A program made the translations under genes and the position numbers. A model generated the notes under the pieces. That model searched no databases, had not been told where the DNA came from, and worked only from the letters and a program-made list of their open reading frames with translations. A stretch of DNA of 64,000 bases from contig NZ_AUCC01000002.1 of NCBI RefSeq assembly GCF_000429565.1, positions 1-64,000 of the forward strand, given 5' to 3'. Shown piece after piece: positions 54,674 to 64,000 of the stretch. Numbering within the stretch: position 1 is the stretch's first letter; every line of letters begins with the position of its first letter. This DNA is from Arsenophonus nasoniae DSM 15247. GTDB taxonomy: Bacteria > Pseudomonadota > Gammaproteobacteria > Enterobacterales > Enterobacteriaceae.

Positions 54674-55978
54674 ATGCAAGTTTCTGTTGAAACAACTCAA
54701 GGGCTGGGGCGTCGTGTAACAATTACCGTTCCTAATGCTGATATTGAAAAAGCAGTGAATAGTGAACTCATTAATGTGGCAAAAAAAGTGCGCATTGATG
54801 GTTTTCGTAAAGGCAAAGTGCCGATGAATATCGTTAAGCAACGTTATGGTACTTCTGTATTACAGGATGTGCTGGGCGATTTAATGCAACGTAATTTTGT
54901 CAGTGCAATCATAGAACAAAAAATTAATCCAGCTGGGGCACCAAAATATCAACCTGAACAGTTTAAAACGGGTGAAGATTTTACCTATACCGTCGAATTT
55001 GAAGTATATCCAGAAATTGACCTAAAGGGTTTAGAAAATATCAAGGTTGAAAAACCTATTGTTGCGGTAAAAGATCAAGATGTTGATATCATGTTGGAAA
55101 CATTACGCAAGCAACAAGCAACTTGGCAAGAGACAAAAGAGAAAGTTGGCGCAGATTCGCGAGTGACTATCGATTTTAAAGGCACCATCGATGGTGAAGC
55201 GTTCGAAGGCGGTAATGCGAGAGATTTTGTGTTAGTAATGGGTGAAGGTCGCATGATACCAGGTTTTGAAGATGGTATTATGGGGCATCAGGCAGGTGAA
55301 GAATTTACCATTGATGTCAATTTCCCAGCCGATTATCATGCAGAGAATTTAAAAGGTAAAGCGGCTAACTTTGCTATCACTTTGCAGAAAGTGGAACAAC
55401 GGATATTACCAGAACTAACCGAAGAATTTATCAAACAGTTTGGTGTCCCTGATGGTTCAATGGAGAGTTTACGTGCAGAAGTACGCAAAAATATGGAGCG
55501 TGAGCTGAAAACCGCTGTTCGTAATCGAATTAAGACACAAGTACTTGATGGTTTAGTTAAGGAAAACGAAATTGAAGTGCCTACTGCTGTTGTTGACAGT
55601 GAAATAAATGTACTACGTCGACAAGCCGCACAACGTTTTGGTGGTAATGAAAAGCAAGCGTTAGAATTACCACGTGAAATATTTGAAGAGCAAGCTAAAC
55701 ATCGCGTCATTGTTGGTTTATTATTAGGTGAAGTTATTAATAAAAACTCGCTAACCGCAGATGACGCTCGCGTTAAATCACTGATTGAAGATATGGCTTC
55801 GGCTTATGAAGATCCCTCTGAAGTGATCGAATACTACAGCAAAAATAAAGAGTTAATGGATAGTGTTCGTAATTTGGCGCTAGAGGAACAGGCGATTGAA
55901 ATATTATTAGAAAAAGCGGAAGTAACAGATAAAGAAACTCAATTCCAAGAGTTAATGAATCAGGCTCAGATGAGGTAA
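54674..55978 (+). CDS. tig: Trigger factor
   Basis: Ribosome-associated chaperone and prolyl isomerase acting on nascent chains. The 434-aa protein (E. coli 432) has the ribosome-binding loop GFRKGKVP (residues 43-50), the FKBP domain ([33 protein letters not shown]) and the C-terminal substrate-binding arms. GAGGTAAC precedes the ATG. First of the quality-control run tig-clpP-clpX-lon. Confidence 0.98.
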   Translation: MQVSVETTQGLGRRVTITVPNADIEKAVNSELINVAKKVRIDGFRKGKVPMNIVKQRYGTSVLQDVLGDLMQRNFVSAIIEQKINPAGAPKYQPEQFKTGEDFTYTVEFEVYPEIDLKGLENIKVEKPIVAVKDQDVDIMLETLRKQQATWQETKEKVGADSRVTIDFKGTIDGEAFEGGNARDFVLVMGEGRMIPGFEDGIMGHQAGEEFTIDVNFPADYHAENLKGKAANFAITLQKVEQRILPELTEEFIKQFGVPDGSMESLRAEVRKNMERELKTAVRNRIKTQVLDGLVKENEIEVPTAVVDSEINVLRRQAAQRFGGNEKQALELPREIFEEQAKHRVIVGLLLGEVINKNSLTADDARVKSLIEDMASAYEDPSEVIEYYSKNKELMDSVRNLALEEQAIEILLEKAEVTDKETQFQELMNQAQMR

Positions 55979-56015
55979 TTGCTGAGTAGTGAAATGTTAT
56001 TATCTGGTTTTGTAA

Positions 56016-56047
56016 AAACCCGTGGTTTGATGCTACGGGTTTTTTAT
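56016..56047 (+). terminator. Intrinsic terminator after tig
   Basis: AAACCCGT (56016-56023) and ACGGGTTT (56035-56042) pair, followed by a T-run. It isolates clpP from tig. Confidence 0.85.
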
Positions 56048-56069
56048 CGTTAAAAAACTTTTCCTTTTT

Positions 56070-56098
56070 CTTGAAAAAAGAAAAGAATAACCCCAGAT
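56070..56098 (+). promoter_or_regulatory. Sigma-32-type heat-shock promoter of clpP
   Basis: CTTGAAA (56070-56076), 14-base spacer, CCCCAGAT (56091-56098): perfect -35 and one mismatch from the -10 consensus CCCCATNT. About 150 bases before the clpP start. Confidence 0.65.
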
Positions 56099-56245
56099 AA
56101 TTTTCTATATTGTTGTATGACTTTCTTCATAAGGGAGAATATTCCTTATGAATAATGGTTAAGTTTGTAATTATAGTCATTCTTATTTATCTCAAGTAGA
56201 ATTAGATAGATTGGGCACCATAAAGCGTTTAATTAGGAGATGGAA

Positions 56246-56869
56246 ATGTCATATCATAATAATCAAGATCAACTTGCGCCGCATATGGCATTGGTGCCAA
56301 TGGTCATTGAACAGACTTCACGCGGTGAACGTTCTTATGATATTTATTCGCGCCTACTTAAAGAAAGAATTATTTTTTTAACTGGCCAGGTCGAAGATCA
56401 CATGGCGAATTTAGTGGTTGCTCAAATGCTGTTTTTAGAAGCTGAAAACCCGGATAAAGACATCCATCTTTATATTAATTCACCGGGTGGAGTTATAACG
56501 GCAGGTATGTCAATTTATGACACGATGCAATTTATTAAACCTGACGTTAGTACAATTTGTATGGGGCAAGCATGTTCGATGGGTGCTTTTCTGCTTACAG
56601 CAGGTGCTAAAGGAAAACGTTATTGTTTGCCCAATTCTCGTGTCATGATTCACCAACCGTTAGGCGGGTTTCAAGGACAAGCGTCTGATATCGAAATTCA
56701 CGCCAAAGAGATTTTAAAAATTAAATCACGTATGAATGAATTAATGGCTAAGCATACGGGTAAAAAAATAAAAGAGGTTGAGAACGATACTGAACGGGAT
56801 CGTTTTTTAACCGCTGAGGAAGCAGTTAGTTACGGTTTGGTAGATAAAATTTATACTAATCGTAATTAA
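56246..56869 (+). CDS. clpP: ATP-dependent Clp protease proteolytic subunit
   Basis: Serine protease that forms tetradecameric chambers with ClpX or ClpA. The 207-aa product has the catalytic triad at the E. coli positions: Ser111 (GQACSMGAF), His136 (MIHQPLGG) and Asp185 (TERDRF region). The residue before Ser111 is Cys, where E. coli has Ala. The ATG at 56246 is preferred over the in-frame ATG at 56240, which directly abuts AGGAG. clpX follows after 116 bases. Confidence 0.97.
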   Translation: MSYHNNQDQLAPHMALVPMVIEQTSRGERSYDIYSRLLKERIIFLTGQVEDHMANLVVAQMLFLEAENPDKDIHLYINSPGGVITAGMSIYDTMQFIKPDVSTICMGQACSMGAFLLTAGAKGKRYCLPNSRVMIHQPLGGFQGQASDIEIHAKEILKIKSRMNELMAKHTGKKIKEVENDTERDRFLTAEEAVSYGLVDKIYTNRN

Positions 56870-56985
56870 TTTACATAAATGTATGGCATGCCTGATATAG
56901 TTATATACATGATTAATTAGTAACAGTTTTCTGTTATACTCTTTGTTAAAATTAGGGTGATGGTTAAAAAAGTGAGGTTATCTGA

Positions 56986-58272
56986 ATGACAGATAAACGC
57001 AAAGAGAGTTCAGGAAAGTTGCTGTACTGCTCCTTCTGCGGAAAAAGCCAGCATGAAGTTCGTAAATTAATTGCTGGTCCGTCAGTTTATATCTGTGATG
57101 AGTGTGTTGAGCTCTGTAACGATATTATTCGAGAAGAAGTTAAAGAGATTGCACCACATCGTGAGCGCAGCGCATTACCGACACCCCATGAAATTCGTCA
57201 TCATCTGGATGATTATGTTATTGGCCAAGAAAATGCTAAGAAAGTATTGGCGGTAGCCGTTTATAACCATTATAAACGGCTACGTAATGTCTCTAACGAA
57301 GGGGTAAATGGAGAAGGGGTAGAGCTAGGTAAAAGTAATATTTTGCTTATTGGGCCCACTGGCAGCGGTAAGACACTATTAGCTGAAACTTTGGCGCGCT
57401 ATCTAGATGTCCCATTTACCATGGCTGATGCGACAACATTAACGGAAGCAGGTTATGTTGGCGAAGATGTTGAAAATATTATTCAGAAACTTCTACAAAA
57501 ATGTGACTATGATGTAGAGAAAGCACAGCGTGGTATCGTTTATATTGACGAAATAGACAAAATATCTCGTAAGTCTGATAATCCGTCAATTACGCGAGAT
57601 GTTTCAGGGGAAGGGGTTCAGCAAGCTTTACTTAAGCTTATTGAAGGTACAATTGCTGCCGTGCCGCCTCAGGGAGGCCGTAAACATCCACAACAAGAAT
57701 TTTTACAAGTTGATACTTCTAAAATTTTATTTATTTGTGGTGGTGCATTTGCAGGTCTTGATAAAGTGATTGGACAACGGTTAAATACACGTTCAGGCAT
57801 TGGTTTCTCAGCTGAGGTGAAAAGCGAATCTGAGCGAGCGACTGAAGGTGAGCTGCTTTCTCAAGTGGAACCGGAAGATTTAATTAAGTTTGGTTTGATC
57901 CCTGAGTTTATTGGTCGTTTACCTGTCGTAGCTACTTTAGGCGAATTAAGTGAAGAAGCATTAATTCAGATTCTGAAAGAGCCTAAAAATGCGTTGACTA
58001 AGCAATATCAAGCACTGTTTGAACTTGAAGGTGTTAATCTGGAGTTTCGTGAAGAAGCATTGAAAGCAATTGCGAAAAAAGCCATGTCGAGGAAAACAGG
58101 AGCACGTGGTTTACGTTCTATTGTGGAAGGCGCTTTACTCGAAACTATGTATGATTTGCCGTCAATGGAGCATGTTGAGAAGATAGTAATTGATGAAATG
58201 GTCGTTGCCGGTCAATCAGAACCTTTGGTGATTTATAGTCAGCCTGATATTCAAGCATCCGGTGAAAAATAA
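56986..58272 (+). CDS. clpX: ATP-dependent protease ATPase subunit ClpX
   Basis: AAA+ unfoldase that feeds ssrA-tagged and other substrates to ClpP. The 428-aa protein (E. coli 424) has the N-terminal zinc domain (Cys15, Cys18, Cys37, Cys40), Walker A GPTGSGKT (123-130), Walker [11 protein letters not shown], the RKH-loop region and the ClpP-binding IGF loop (SGIGFSAEV). All key motifs are intact. GAGG ribosome-binding site precedes the ATG. Confidence 0.98.
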   Translation: MTDKRKESSGKLLYCSFCGKSQHEVRKLIAGPSVYICDECVELCNDIIREEVKEIAPHRERSALPTPHEIRHHLDDYVIGQENAKKVLAVAVYNHYKRLRNVSNEGVNGEGVELGKSNILLIGPTGSGKTLLAETLARYLDVPFTMADATTLTEAGYVGEDVENIIQKLLQKCDYDVEKAQRGIVYIDEIDKISRKSDNPSITRDVSGEGVQQALLKLIEGTIAAVPPQGGRKHPQQEFLQVDTSKILFICGGAFAGLDKVIGQRLNTRSGIGFSAEVKSESERATEGELLSQVEPEDLIKFGLIPEFIGRLPVVATLGELSEEALIQILKEPKNALTKQYQALFELEGVNLEFREEALKAIAKKAMSRKTGARGLRSIVEGALLETMYDLPSMEHVEKIVIDEMVVAGQSEPLVIYSQPDIQASGEK

Positions 58273-58306
58273 ATCTCAATGCTTTTTTGATTGAATTGTA
58301 TAATGC

Positions 58307-58335
58307 AAAATGAGGGATTTCCCTCATTTTGTGTT
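58307..58335 (+). terminator. Terminator after clpX
   Basis: AAAATGAGGG and CCCTCATTTT form a 10-base-pair stem with loop ATTT; the tail GTGTTTAAT is partly T-rich. Confidence 0.75.
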
Positions 58336-58353
58336 TAATGCCGAATCAGGCTA

Positions 58354-58380
58354 TTGAATGTCAAAATCTTGTCCCCATAT
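58354..58380 (+). promoter_or_regulatory. Sigma-32-type heat-shock promoter of lon
   Basis: TTGAAT (58354-58359) and a perfect CCCCATAT (58373-58380) with heat-shock spacing, 80 bases before lon. The arrangement resembles the E. coli lon promoter, where CCCCATATA is also seen (from memory). Confidence 0.7.
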
Positions 58381-58461
58381 AACTTTATATTTGAACTGAG
58401 GTTTCTCAAAACTTTTAAGGAAACCCTAAAATTGGCATAAGCTAAACGAAGAGAGAACCTT

Positions 58462-60822
58462 ATGAATCTTGAGCGTTCCGAACGCATTGAAATTCCCGTA
58501 CTGCCTCTGCGTGATGTCGTGGTTTATCCACATATGGTGATCCCATTATTTGTTGGCCGTGAGAAATCAATTCACTGTCTTGAAGCCGCAATGGATCATA
58601 ATAAGCAGGTCATGTTGGTGGCTCAAAAAGAAGCGTCTACTGATGAGCCAAGTGTAAATGATCTTTTCTCTGTAGGGACAGTTGCTTCTGTTTTGCAGAT
58701 GCTAAAACTACCAGATGGTACTGTTAAAGTATTAGTTGAAGGTCTGCGGCGTGCAAAAATCACAACGCTAACAGATAATGGAGAATATTTCATTGCACAG
58801 GCTGAGTATTTTAGTTCTCCAACTGTTGATGAAAAAGAGCAAGAAGTCCTAAACCGGACAACCATTAATCAGTTTGAAGGCTATATTAAACTGAATAAAA
58901 AGATCCCACCTGAAGTATTAACATCATTACATTCTATTGAACAATCGGACAAATTAGCTGATACAATCGCTTCCCATATGCCGTTAAAATTAGCGGATAA
59001 ACAGCGTGTATTAGAAATGGCGGATGTGGTTGAGCGCCTTGAATATTTGATGGCAATGATGGAATCTGAAATTGATTTACTGCAGGTTGAAAAACGTATT
59101 CGTAATCGCGTTAAAAAGCAGATGGAGAAAAGTCAGCGCGAATACTATTTGAATGAGCAGATGAAAGCAATTCAGAAAGAATTAGGTGAGATGGAAGATG
59201 CGCCTGATGAATATGAAATGTTCAAACGTAAAATTGAAGAAGTCAAAATGCCAAAGGAAGCGCGGCAAAAAGCGGAAGCAGAATTACAAAAATTGAAAAT
59301 GATGTCACCGATGTCTGCTGAAGCGACAGTTTTACGCAGCTATATTGATTGGATGGTGCAAGTCCCGTGGAATGCTCGTAGTAAAGTTAAAAAAGATTTG
59401 CTAAAAGCTCAGGAGACATTGGACAGCGATCATTATGGTTTAGAACGCGTTAAGGAACGTATTCTCGAATATTTAGCTGTGCAGAGTCGTGTGAGTAAAA
59501 TTAAAGGGCCAATTTTATGTTTGGTGGGACCGCCTGGTGTCGGTAAAACATCCTTGGGCCAATCAATTGCTAAAGCGACAGGACGTAAATATATTCGTAT
59601 GGCACTTGGTGGTGTCCGTGATGAGGCTGAAATTCGTGGACATAGACGAACTTATATTGGCTCCATGCCGGGAAAACTAATTCAAAAGATGGGAAAAGTG
59701 GGTGTTAAGAACCCCTTATTTTTGTTAGATGAAATCGATAAAATGTCCTCGGATATGCGAGGTGATCCTGCATCAGCTTTACTTGAAGTGCTCGATCCAG
59801 AACAAAATGTTGCCTTTAATGACCACTATTTAGAAGTTGATTATGACCTTTCTGATGTTATGTTCGTTGCAACTTCAAACTCGATGAACATTCCAGCACC
59901 GTTATTAGATCGGATGGAAGTGATTCGTCTTTCTGGTTATACCGAAGATGAAAAACTCAACATTGCGAAAAAACATTTGTTACCCAAACAGATCCAACGA
60001 AATGCCCTAAAAAAAGGGGAACTTACGATCGATGATAGCGCAATTATTGGCATTATTCGTTATTATACCCGCGAGGCTGGTGTTCGTGGTTTAGAACGAG
60101 AAATTTCAAAATTATGCCGTAAAGCAGTCAAAGCACTACTGATGGATAAATCATTAAAACACCTTGTCATTAATGACGATAATCTAAAAGACTATCTTGG
60201 TGTGCGTAAAGTTGATTACGGTCGTGCAGATACTGAAAATCGTATCGGTCAAGTGACGGGTTTGGCTTGGACAGAAGTTGGTGGTGATTTATTAACTATT
60301 GAAACAGCTTGTGTACCGGGCAAAGGTAAACTCACTTATACCGGATCACTAGGTGAGGTTATGCAAGAATCAATTCAGACTGCATTAACTACCGTTCGAG
60401 CGAGAGCAGAAAAGTTAGGTATTAATGCTGATTTCTACGAAAAACGGGATATTCATGTGCATGTACCAGAGGGAGCAACACCAAAAGATGGTCCCAGTGC
60501 AGGAATTGCGATGTGCACAGCATTGGTTTCTTGTTTGACCGGTAATCCTGTACGAGCAGATGTAGCGATGACAGGTGAGATAACATTACGCGGTTTAGTG
60601 TTACCAATTGGTGGTTTAAAAGAAAAATTGCTAGCCGCTCACCGTGGTGGGATAAAAATTGTGTTAATTCCCGATGAAAATCGTCGTGATTTGGAAGAAA
60701 TACCTCAAAATGTTATCGCAAATTTAAAAATTTACCCGGTAAAGACCATTGAAGAAGTTTTTTCTATTGCATTACAAAATCCCCCTTTTGGGATGGAGAT
60801 AGTGAGCAAAAAATGTTCTTAA
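58462..60822 (+). CDS. lon: ATP-dependent protease Lon
   Basis: Homohexameric AAA+ serine protease degrading misfolded and regulatory proteins. The 786-aa product (E. coli 784) has the LON substrate-binding domain (IPVLPLRDVVVYPHMVIPLFVGR), Walker A GPPGVGKT near residue 356, Walker B NPLFLLDEIDKM, and the protease domain with catalytic Ser in PKDGPSAG near residue 680 and Lys in GGLKEKLLAA. AGAGAGAA precedes the ATG. Own heat-shock promoter and terminator. Confidence 0.98.
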   Translation: MNLERSERIEIPVLPLRDVVVYPHMVIPLFVGREKSIHCLEAAMDHNKQVMLVAQKEASTDEPSVNDLFSVGTVASVLQMLKLPDGTVKVLVEGLRRAKITTLTDNGEYFIAQAEYFSSPTVDEKEQEVLNRTTINQFEGYIKLNKKIPPEVLTSLHSIEQSDKLADTIASHMPLKLADKQRVLEMADVVERLEYLMAMMESEIDLLQVEKRIRNRVKKQMEKSQREYYLNEQMKAIQKELGEMEDAPDEYEMFKRKIEEVKMPKEARQKAEAELQKLKMMSPMSAEATVLRSYIDWMVQVPWNARSKVKKDLLKAQETLDSDHYGLERVKERILEYLAVQSRVSKIKGPILCLVGPPGVGKTSLGQSIAKATGRKYIRMALGGVRDEAEIRGHRRTYIGSMPGKLIQKMGKVGVKNPLFLLDEIDKMSSDMRGDPASALLEVLDPEQNVAFNDHYLEVDYDLSDVMFVATSNSMNIPAPLLDRMEVIRLSGYTEDEKLNIAKKHLLPKQIQRNALKKGELTIDDSAIIGIIRYYTREAGVRGLEREISKLCRKAVKALLMDKSLKHLVINDDNLKDYLGVRKVDYGRADTENRIGQVTGLAWTEVGGDLLTIETACVPGKGKLTYTGSLGEVMQESIQTALTTVRARAEKLGINADFYEKRDIHVHVPEGATPKDGPSAGIAMCTALVSCLTGNPVRADVAMTGEITLRGLVLPIGGLKEKLLAAHRGGIKIVLIPDENRRDLEEIPQNVIANLKIYPVKTIEEVFSIALQNPPFGMEIVSKKCS

Positions 60823-60858
60823 TGCCCTGATTTAAAATAAAAATTTTATATAAAATTA

Positions 60859-60896
60859 AAACTGATAAATCTTAAATGGTTTATCAGTTTTTTTTG
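60859..60896 (+). terminator. Intrinsic terminator after lon
   Basis: AAACTGATAAA (60859-60869) and TTTATCAGTTT (60880-60890) make an 11-base-pair stem with a 10-base loop, then more T. Confidence 0.85.
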
Positions 60897-61053
60897 TCTC
60901 CTAAATAATTTAAGTAAACAAATCTATAATTATTTGGCTGTAATATGTTTTCTTGCCATACTTTTGTAGTAGTGATACGACGGTGTCATCTTTTTGTGAA
61001 CCGTTAGCAATATGTTTGTTTAATCCATAATTAATAAAATGGGGATGATAAGC

Positions 61054-61341
61054 GTGAAAAAGAAAGAACTAGTAGAGAAAATTGCAAAAGAGTCGAAGGC
61101 TGCTAAATCAGTCGCTGAGAGCGTGTTGAATGCATTTCTTAAAACTGTATCTCAAACTCTTAAAAAAGGTGATAAAGTTCAGTTAATAGGCTTTGGCACT
61201 TTTGAAGTTAAACAACGTGCAGCACGTAATGGCCGTAATCCTAAGACAGGTAAGGTAATTAAGATAGCTGCAGCAAAGGTACCGTCGTTTAAAGCCGGCC
61301 AAGGATTAAAAGATACTGTTAACGGCCACAAGAAAAAATAA
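61054..61341 (+). CDS. hupB: HU-family DNA-binding protein (HU-beta position)
   Basis: Nucleoid protein that bends and compacts DNA. The family signature [22 protein letters not shown] is complete, as is the C-terminal [23 protein letters not shown] at 61054 is the best start: GGGGAT lies 7 bases upstream and [11 protein letters not shown] then aligns with MNKSQLIDKIA of HU-beta, giving 95 aa; in-frame ATGs at 61039 and 61045 would add 5 or 3 residues. The N-terminal half is more diverged from E. coli HupB than other proteins here and a basic tail GHKKK is added. Position between lon and ppiD is that of hupB. Confidence 0.92.
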   Translation: MKKKELVEKIAKESKAAKSVAESVLNAFLKTVSQTLKKGDKVQLIGFGTFEVKQRAARNGRNPKTGKVIKIAAAKVPSFKAGQGLKDTVNGHKKK

Positions 61342-61407
61342 GGATTGCGGCATACTGTTAACGGATAAACTAAAACAGAATCAATTGTTTTAGTAAGTTA
61401 GAATCGG

Positions 61408-61436
61408 GCGCATCATAAACATGATGCGCTTTTTTC
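61408..61436 (+). terminator. Intrinsic terminator after hupB
   Basis: GCGCATCAT and ATGATGCGC form a perfect 9-base-pair stem with loop AAAC, followed by six T. Confidence 0.9.
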
Positions 61437-61501
61437 TTTTAAGCTAAAATAGCGTATTATGCATCTATTTACTTTGATTAAAAACGGAGAGTATCCTCTT
61501 T

Positions 61502-63373
61502 ATGATGGACAACCTACGCACGGCGGCAAATAGTCTTGTGCTAAAAATAGTATTTGTGATTATTATCTTATCCTTTGTGCTTACTGGCGTTGGTAGTTAC
61601 CTGATTGGCGGTTCAAGTAATCACGTGGCGAAAGTGAATGGTACAGCAATTAGTCAAGTTCAACTACAGCAAGCTTTTCAGCAAGAAAAGCAAGTATTAC
61701 AAGAACGATTGGGTGATCAATTTGCTGAAATTGCGAGTAGTGAACAAGGGATGCAAATGTTGCGTCGTCAAGCTTTGGAACGTTTAATTGGCGTGACATT
61801 GCTTAATCAATATTCAAACCAATTGGGTTTAACGGCGAGTGATAATCAAGTTAAGCAGGATATCTACAATATGCCGATATTTCAAACAGACGGGCATTTT
61901 GATAGTGAAAAATATCGAACGATTTTATCCCAACATAATGTTAATGCTGATGATCTTGCCCAAGAAATACGGCAAAACTTGATTAACCGTCAACTTAGCA
62001 AAATGTACATAACGGATGAATTTGTCTTACCTGAAGAAGTTAAGTCCTATGCTCAGTTACTTTTACAGCAACGTGAAGTAAAAACAGCAACTTTATCGCT
62101 TGCTAACTATCAATCTAAACAAACGGTTACAGATAAAGAGTTACAAGATTACTATAATGCGCATCAGAACAGTTTTATTTCACCCGAACAGGTACAGGTT
62201 AGTTATATTAAGTTAGATGCCGCTTCTCAACGTGAAAATGTGGCGGTCAAAGATGAAGAGCTGAAAAACTATTATGAGCAAAATATAGCTAACTTTACTC
62301 AGCCAGCGCAAAAACATTACAGCATGATCCAATTGCCAACAGAAAAAGAAGCCGATTCCGTTGTGAAATCGTTAGCCGGTGGTGCGGATTTTAAGCAATT
62401 AGTTGCCGAAAAATCGACAGATAAATTTAGCGCAGCAAATCATGGTGCTCTTGGTTGGATGGAGGCGACTTCAACGCCAAGTGAAATTATTGCTGCTAAT
62501 CTAACTAAAAAAGGGCAGATTTCAGCTGTAATAAAATCGGCTAGCAATTATATTATATTTCGCCTTGATGATATTAAACCTGAAGTAGTAAAACCTTTTC
62601 AGTCTGTGAAAACAGAGATTGCCAATACACTAAAAAATGAAAAAGCGATTAATGCATTTTATTCACTCCAACAAACTGCAAGTCGTGCGGCAATGGATGA
62701 TAACGAATCATTAACAGCTGCTGAAAAGGCTACGGGTATTAAAGCGGTAACAACAGGTTGGTTTAGTCGTAATAATCTTCCCGAAGAAATAAGATTTGAT
62801 AAGGTGGCTGATACTATTTTTAACGGTAACTTAGTAGATAAAAATGGGCCAACAGGTATTAATTCAGATGTTATTAATGTCGATGGTGATCGTGCGTTTG
62901 TTATTCGAGTTGAAAAATATAAACCACAGGTAACACAGCCATTTGATGAGGTGAAAAAAACAGTAGCTGAATTAGTGAAGCTTAATAAGGCCACAAAAGA
63001 AATGGAAGCAGAGGGCAATAAATTGCTTACTGCATTAAAACAGGGGGCAGGTGAAGCTGCTTTAGCCAAACTAGGTATTAATTTTGGTGATGCTAAGATT
63101 ATTGAGCGTTTTGAGCAAAATGACGTATTGGTTGAACCCATTTTTCAAATGCCTATTCCCAAAGAAAACACACCGACTTATTTCAGCACCAAAGATGCTA
63201 AAAATAATTTAGTTATTATTCAATTAATTAAAGTTACTCAAGGTCAACCGACAGATGAAGAATTAAAGGTTTTTTCGCAACGTTATAAAATGATACTTGG
63301 CAATGTTATGATGGAATCATTGATGTTAAATTTACGTGATAGTGCTAAAGTCGATTTAGGACGAATGGAGTAA
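61502..63373 (+). CDS. ppiD: Periplasmic folding chaperone PpiD
   Basis: Inner-membrane-anchored periplasmic chaperone near the Sec translocon. The 623-aa protein (same as E. coli) begins MMDNLRTAANSLVLKIVFVIIILSFVLTGVGSYLIGG with a single N-terminal membrane anchor, then SurA-like chaperone helices and a central parvulin-type domain (about residues 265-355, ADFKQLVAEKSTDKFSA, GALGWM), considered catalytically weak in the family. GGAGAG lies upstream. Functionally linked to SecDF-YajC. Confidence 0.96.
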   Translation: MMDNLRTAANSLVLKIVFVIIILSFVLTGVGSYLIGGSSNHVAKVNGTAISQVQLQQAFQQEKQVLQERLGDQFAEIASSEQGMQMLRRQALERLIGVTLLNQYSNQLGLTASDNQVKQDIYNMPIFQTDGHFDSEKYRTILSQHNVNADDLAQEIRQNLINRQLSKMYITDEFVLPEEVKSYAQLLLQQREVKTATLSLANYQSKQTVTDKELQDYYNAHQNSFISPEQVQVSYIKLDAASQRENVAVKDEELKNYYEQNIANFTQPAQKHYSMIQLPTEKEADSVVKSLAGGADFKQLVAEKSTDKFSAANHGALGWMEATSTPSEIIAANLTKKGQISAVIKSASNYIIFRLDDIKPEVVKPFQSVKTEIANTLKNEKAINAFYSLQQTASRAAMDDNESLTAAEKATGIKAVTTGWFSRNNLPEEIRFDKVADTIFNGNLVDKNGPTGINSDVINVDGDRAFVIRVEKYKPQVTQPFDEVKKTVAELVKLNKATKEMEAEGNKLLTALKQGAGEAALAKLGINFGDAKIIERFEQNDVLVEPIFQMPIPKENTPTYFSTKDAKNNLVIIQLIKVTQGQPTDEELKVFSQRYKMILGNVMMESLMLNLRDSAKVDLGRME

Positions 63374-63418
63374 TTTGCGATCGTCTTTCACATAATTGAA
63401 TACGATTACATAAATTAG

Positions 63419-63443
63419 AGGCTGTGCTTGCGCAGCCTTTTAC
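63419..63443 (+). terminator. Intrinsic terminator after ppiD
   Basis: AGGCTG (63419-63424) and CAGCCT (63433-63438), extended inward by two weak pairs, followed by TTTTACTATTTTA. Confidence 0.75.
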
Positions 63444-63636
63444 TATTTTATCATTCTATTGTCGTAATGTTTTTTTATTCTTGTATCTTATCCATTGCTT
63501 AGAAAATCTGTTTTTTCATAGAGAAATTATCCCAGAATTGCTTAGCAAACGACCATAAAGCGTATACACCAGGGAAATATAATGCCTATTTGGGTAAATA
63601 AATATTGATTTTTACTAATGAATAAGGAGGTTAAAG

Positions 63637-64000
63637 ATGCTGCTAATGATAAAAAAGAAAATAAAGTTTACAACTAGGATCTTGATTTTTGCGATAGGAT
63701 TTTGTCATACCGCACTTGCCCAATCTGATCAGCTAAAAGTCGCTAATGATCAACCGCAAACTACAACGAAATTAGTTATCAATAAAATGGACAATCGACA
63801 GTTGATGGATGATAAAGTTAACATCAATACTGCATCTGAGGAGGAGTTGGCGGAGAAATTAAATGGGGTCGGATTAAAAAAAGCGCAGTTAATCGTGCTA
63901 CATCGCAAGAAATTTGGCGGATTTAAATCAATCGAGCATCTTCAGGATGTGCCAGGTATTGGTTTGGGTTTTATTGAAAAAAATCGTGAGAAATTAACCT
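63637..64000 (+). CDS. ComEA-type helix-hairpin-helix protein (YbaV-like), cut by the window end
   Basis: Partial gene, at least 121 codons, running off the right edge. It has AAGGAGG (63624-63630) before ATG 63637 and a signal-peptide-like N-terminus (ILIFAIGFCHTALAQ). The C-terminal part carries the ComEA HhH repeat: VNINTASEEELAEKLNGVGLKKAQLIV followed by HLQDVPGIGLGFIEKN. Position after ppiD matches E. coli ybaV. Such proteins bind DNA in competence systems, but the role in enterics is not established. Confidence 0.88.
   Translation, partial: MLLMIKKKIKFTTRILIFAIGFCHTALAQSDQLKVANDQPQTTTKLVINKMDNRQLMDDKVNINTASEEELAEKLNGVGLKKAQLIVLHRKKFGGFKSIEHLQDVPGIGLGFIEKNREKLT

Noticed and set aside
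63555-63630. Eight-codon frame before the ComEA-like gene
   Set aside because: Too short and without a ribosome-binding site; the AAGGAGG nearby clearly serves the ATG at 63637.

Overview
The window is a chromosomal segment of a gammaproteobacterium of the order Enterobacterales. Almost every protein can be aligned by eye, end to end, with its Escherichia coli counterpart (IleS 938 aa, CarB about 1074 aa, Lon 786 aa, ClpX 428 aa, cytochrome bo CyoA-E). The DNA is clearly AT-rich (not counted base by base), intergenic spacers are long and very AT-rich, one regulator gene is broken by a single-base deletion, and the left edge looks like the tip of an insertion sequence. Together these point to a low-GC Morganellaceae-type host-associated bacterium, for example an Arsenophonus-like symbiont or a Providencia/Proteus relative. 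The genus is inference.

Layout. (1) 1-1000: a probable IS21-family terminus followed by an unrecognised 291-aa gene, where dnaJ would be expected next to nhaA in E. coli. (2) 1124-15640: a block matching the E. coli 0-1 min region: nhaA, frameshifted nhaR, rpsT (opposite strand, UUG start), ribF-ileS-lspA-fkpB-ispH, dapB, carAB. (3) 15715-18152: yghB facing exbB-exbD, the latter behind a strong Fur box; in E. coli this cluster lies elsewhere and includes metC. (4) 18153-19300: a 1.1 kb AT-rich stretch with no normal gene but a near-perfect intrinsic terminator and a possible upstream promoter, a small-RNA candidate. (5) 19301-27533: rdgC, a general porin, an Frm2-like nitroreductase, phoBR with a Pho box, brnQ, acpH. 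(6) 27641-37558: queA-tgt-yajC-secD-secF, nrdR-ribD, ribH-nusB, thiL-pgpA. (7) 37623-43811: dxs, ispA, xseB (minus), thiI, yajL, yajQ. (8) 43852-53760, all minus strand: yajR, cyoABCDE, a Tsx-like channel, ampG, yajG. (9) 54003-64000: bolA, tig, clpP, clpX, lon, hupB, ppiD and the start of a ComEA-like gene, with sigma-32-type promoters before clpP and lon.

How the genes work together. The window is mostly housekeeping: isoprenoid supply (dxs, ispA, ispH), riboflavin (ribD, ribH, ribF), thiamine (thiI, thiL, dxs), protein export (secDF-yajC, lspA), protein quality control (tig, clpPX, lon, ppiD), tRNA queuosine (queA, tgt), aerobic respiration (cyo), phosphate sensing (phoBR) and carbamoyl phosphate synthesis (carAB). 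Regulatory sites readable by eye (Fur, Pho, ArgR, two CRP-like, two sigma-32) suggest that ordinary enteric control circuits are retained.

I did not find a convincing new multi-gene system. The parts least explained by known enteric biology are the IS-linked orphan gene at 80-955, the terminator-ended non-coding stretch at 18596-18903, the structured leader of tig, and a diverged HU protein at 61054. No rRNA, tRNA or CRISPR array was seen.
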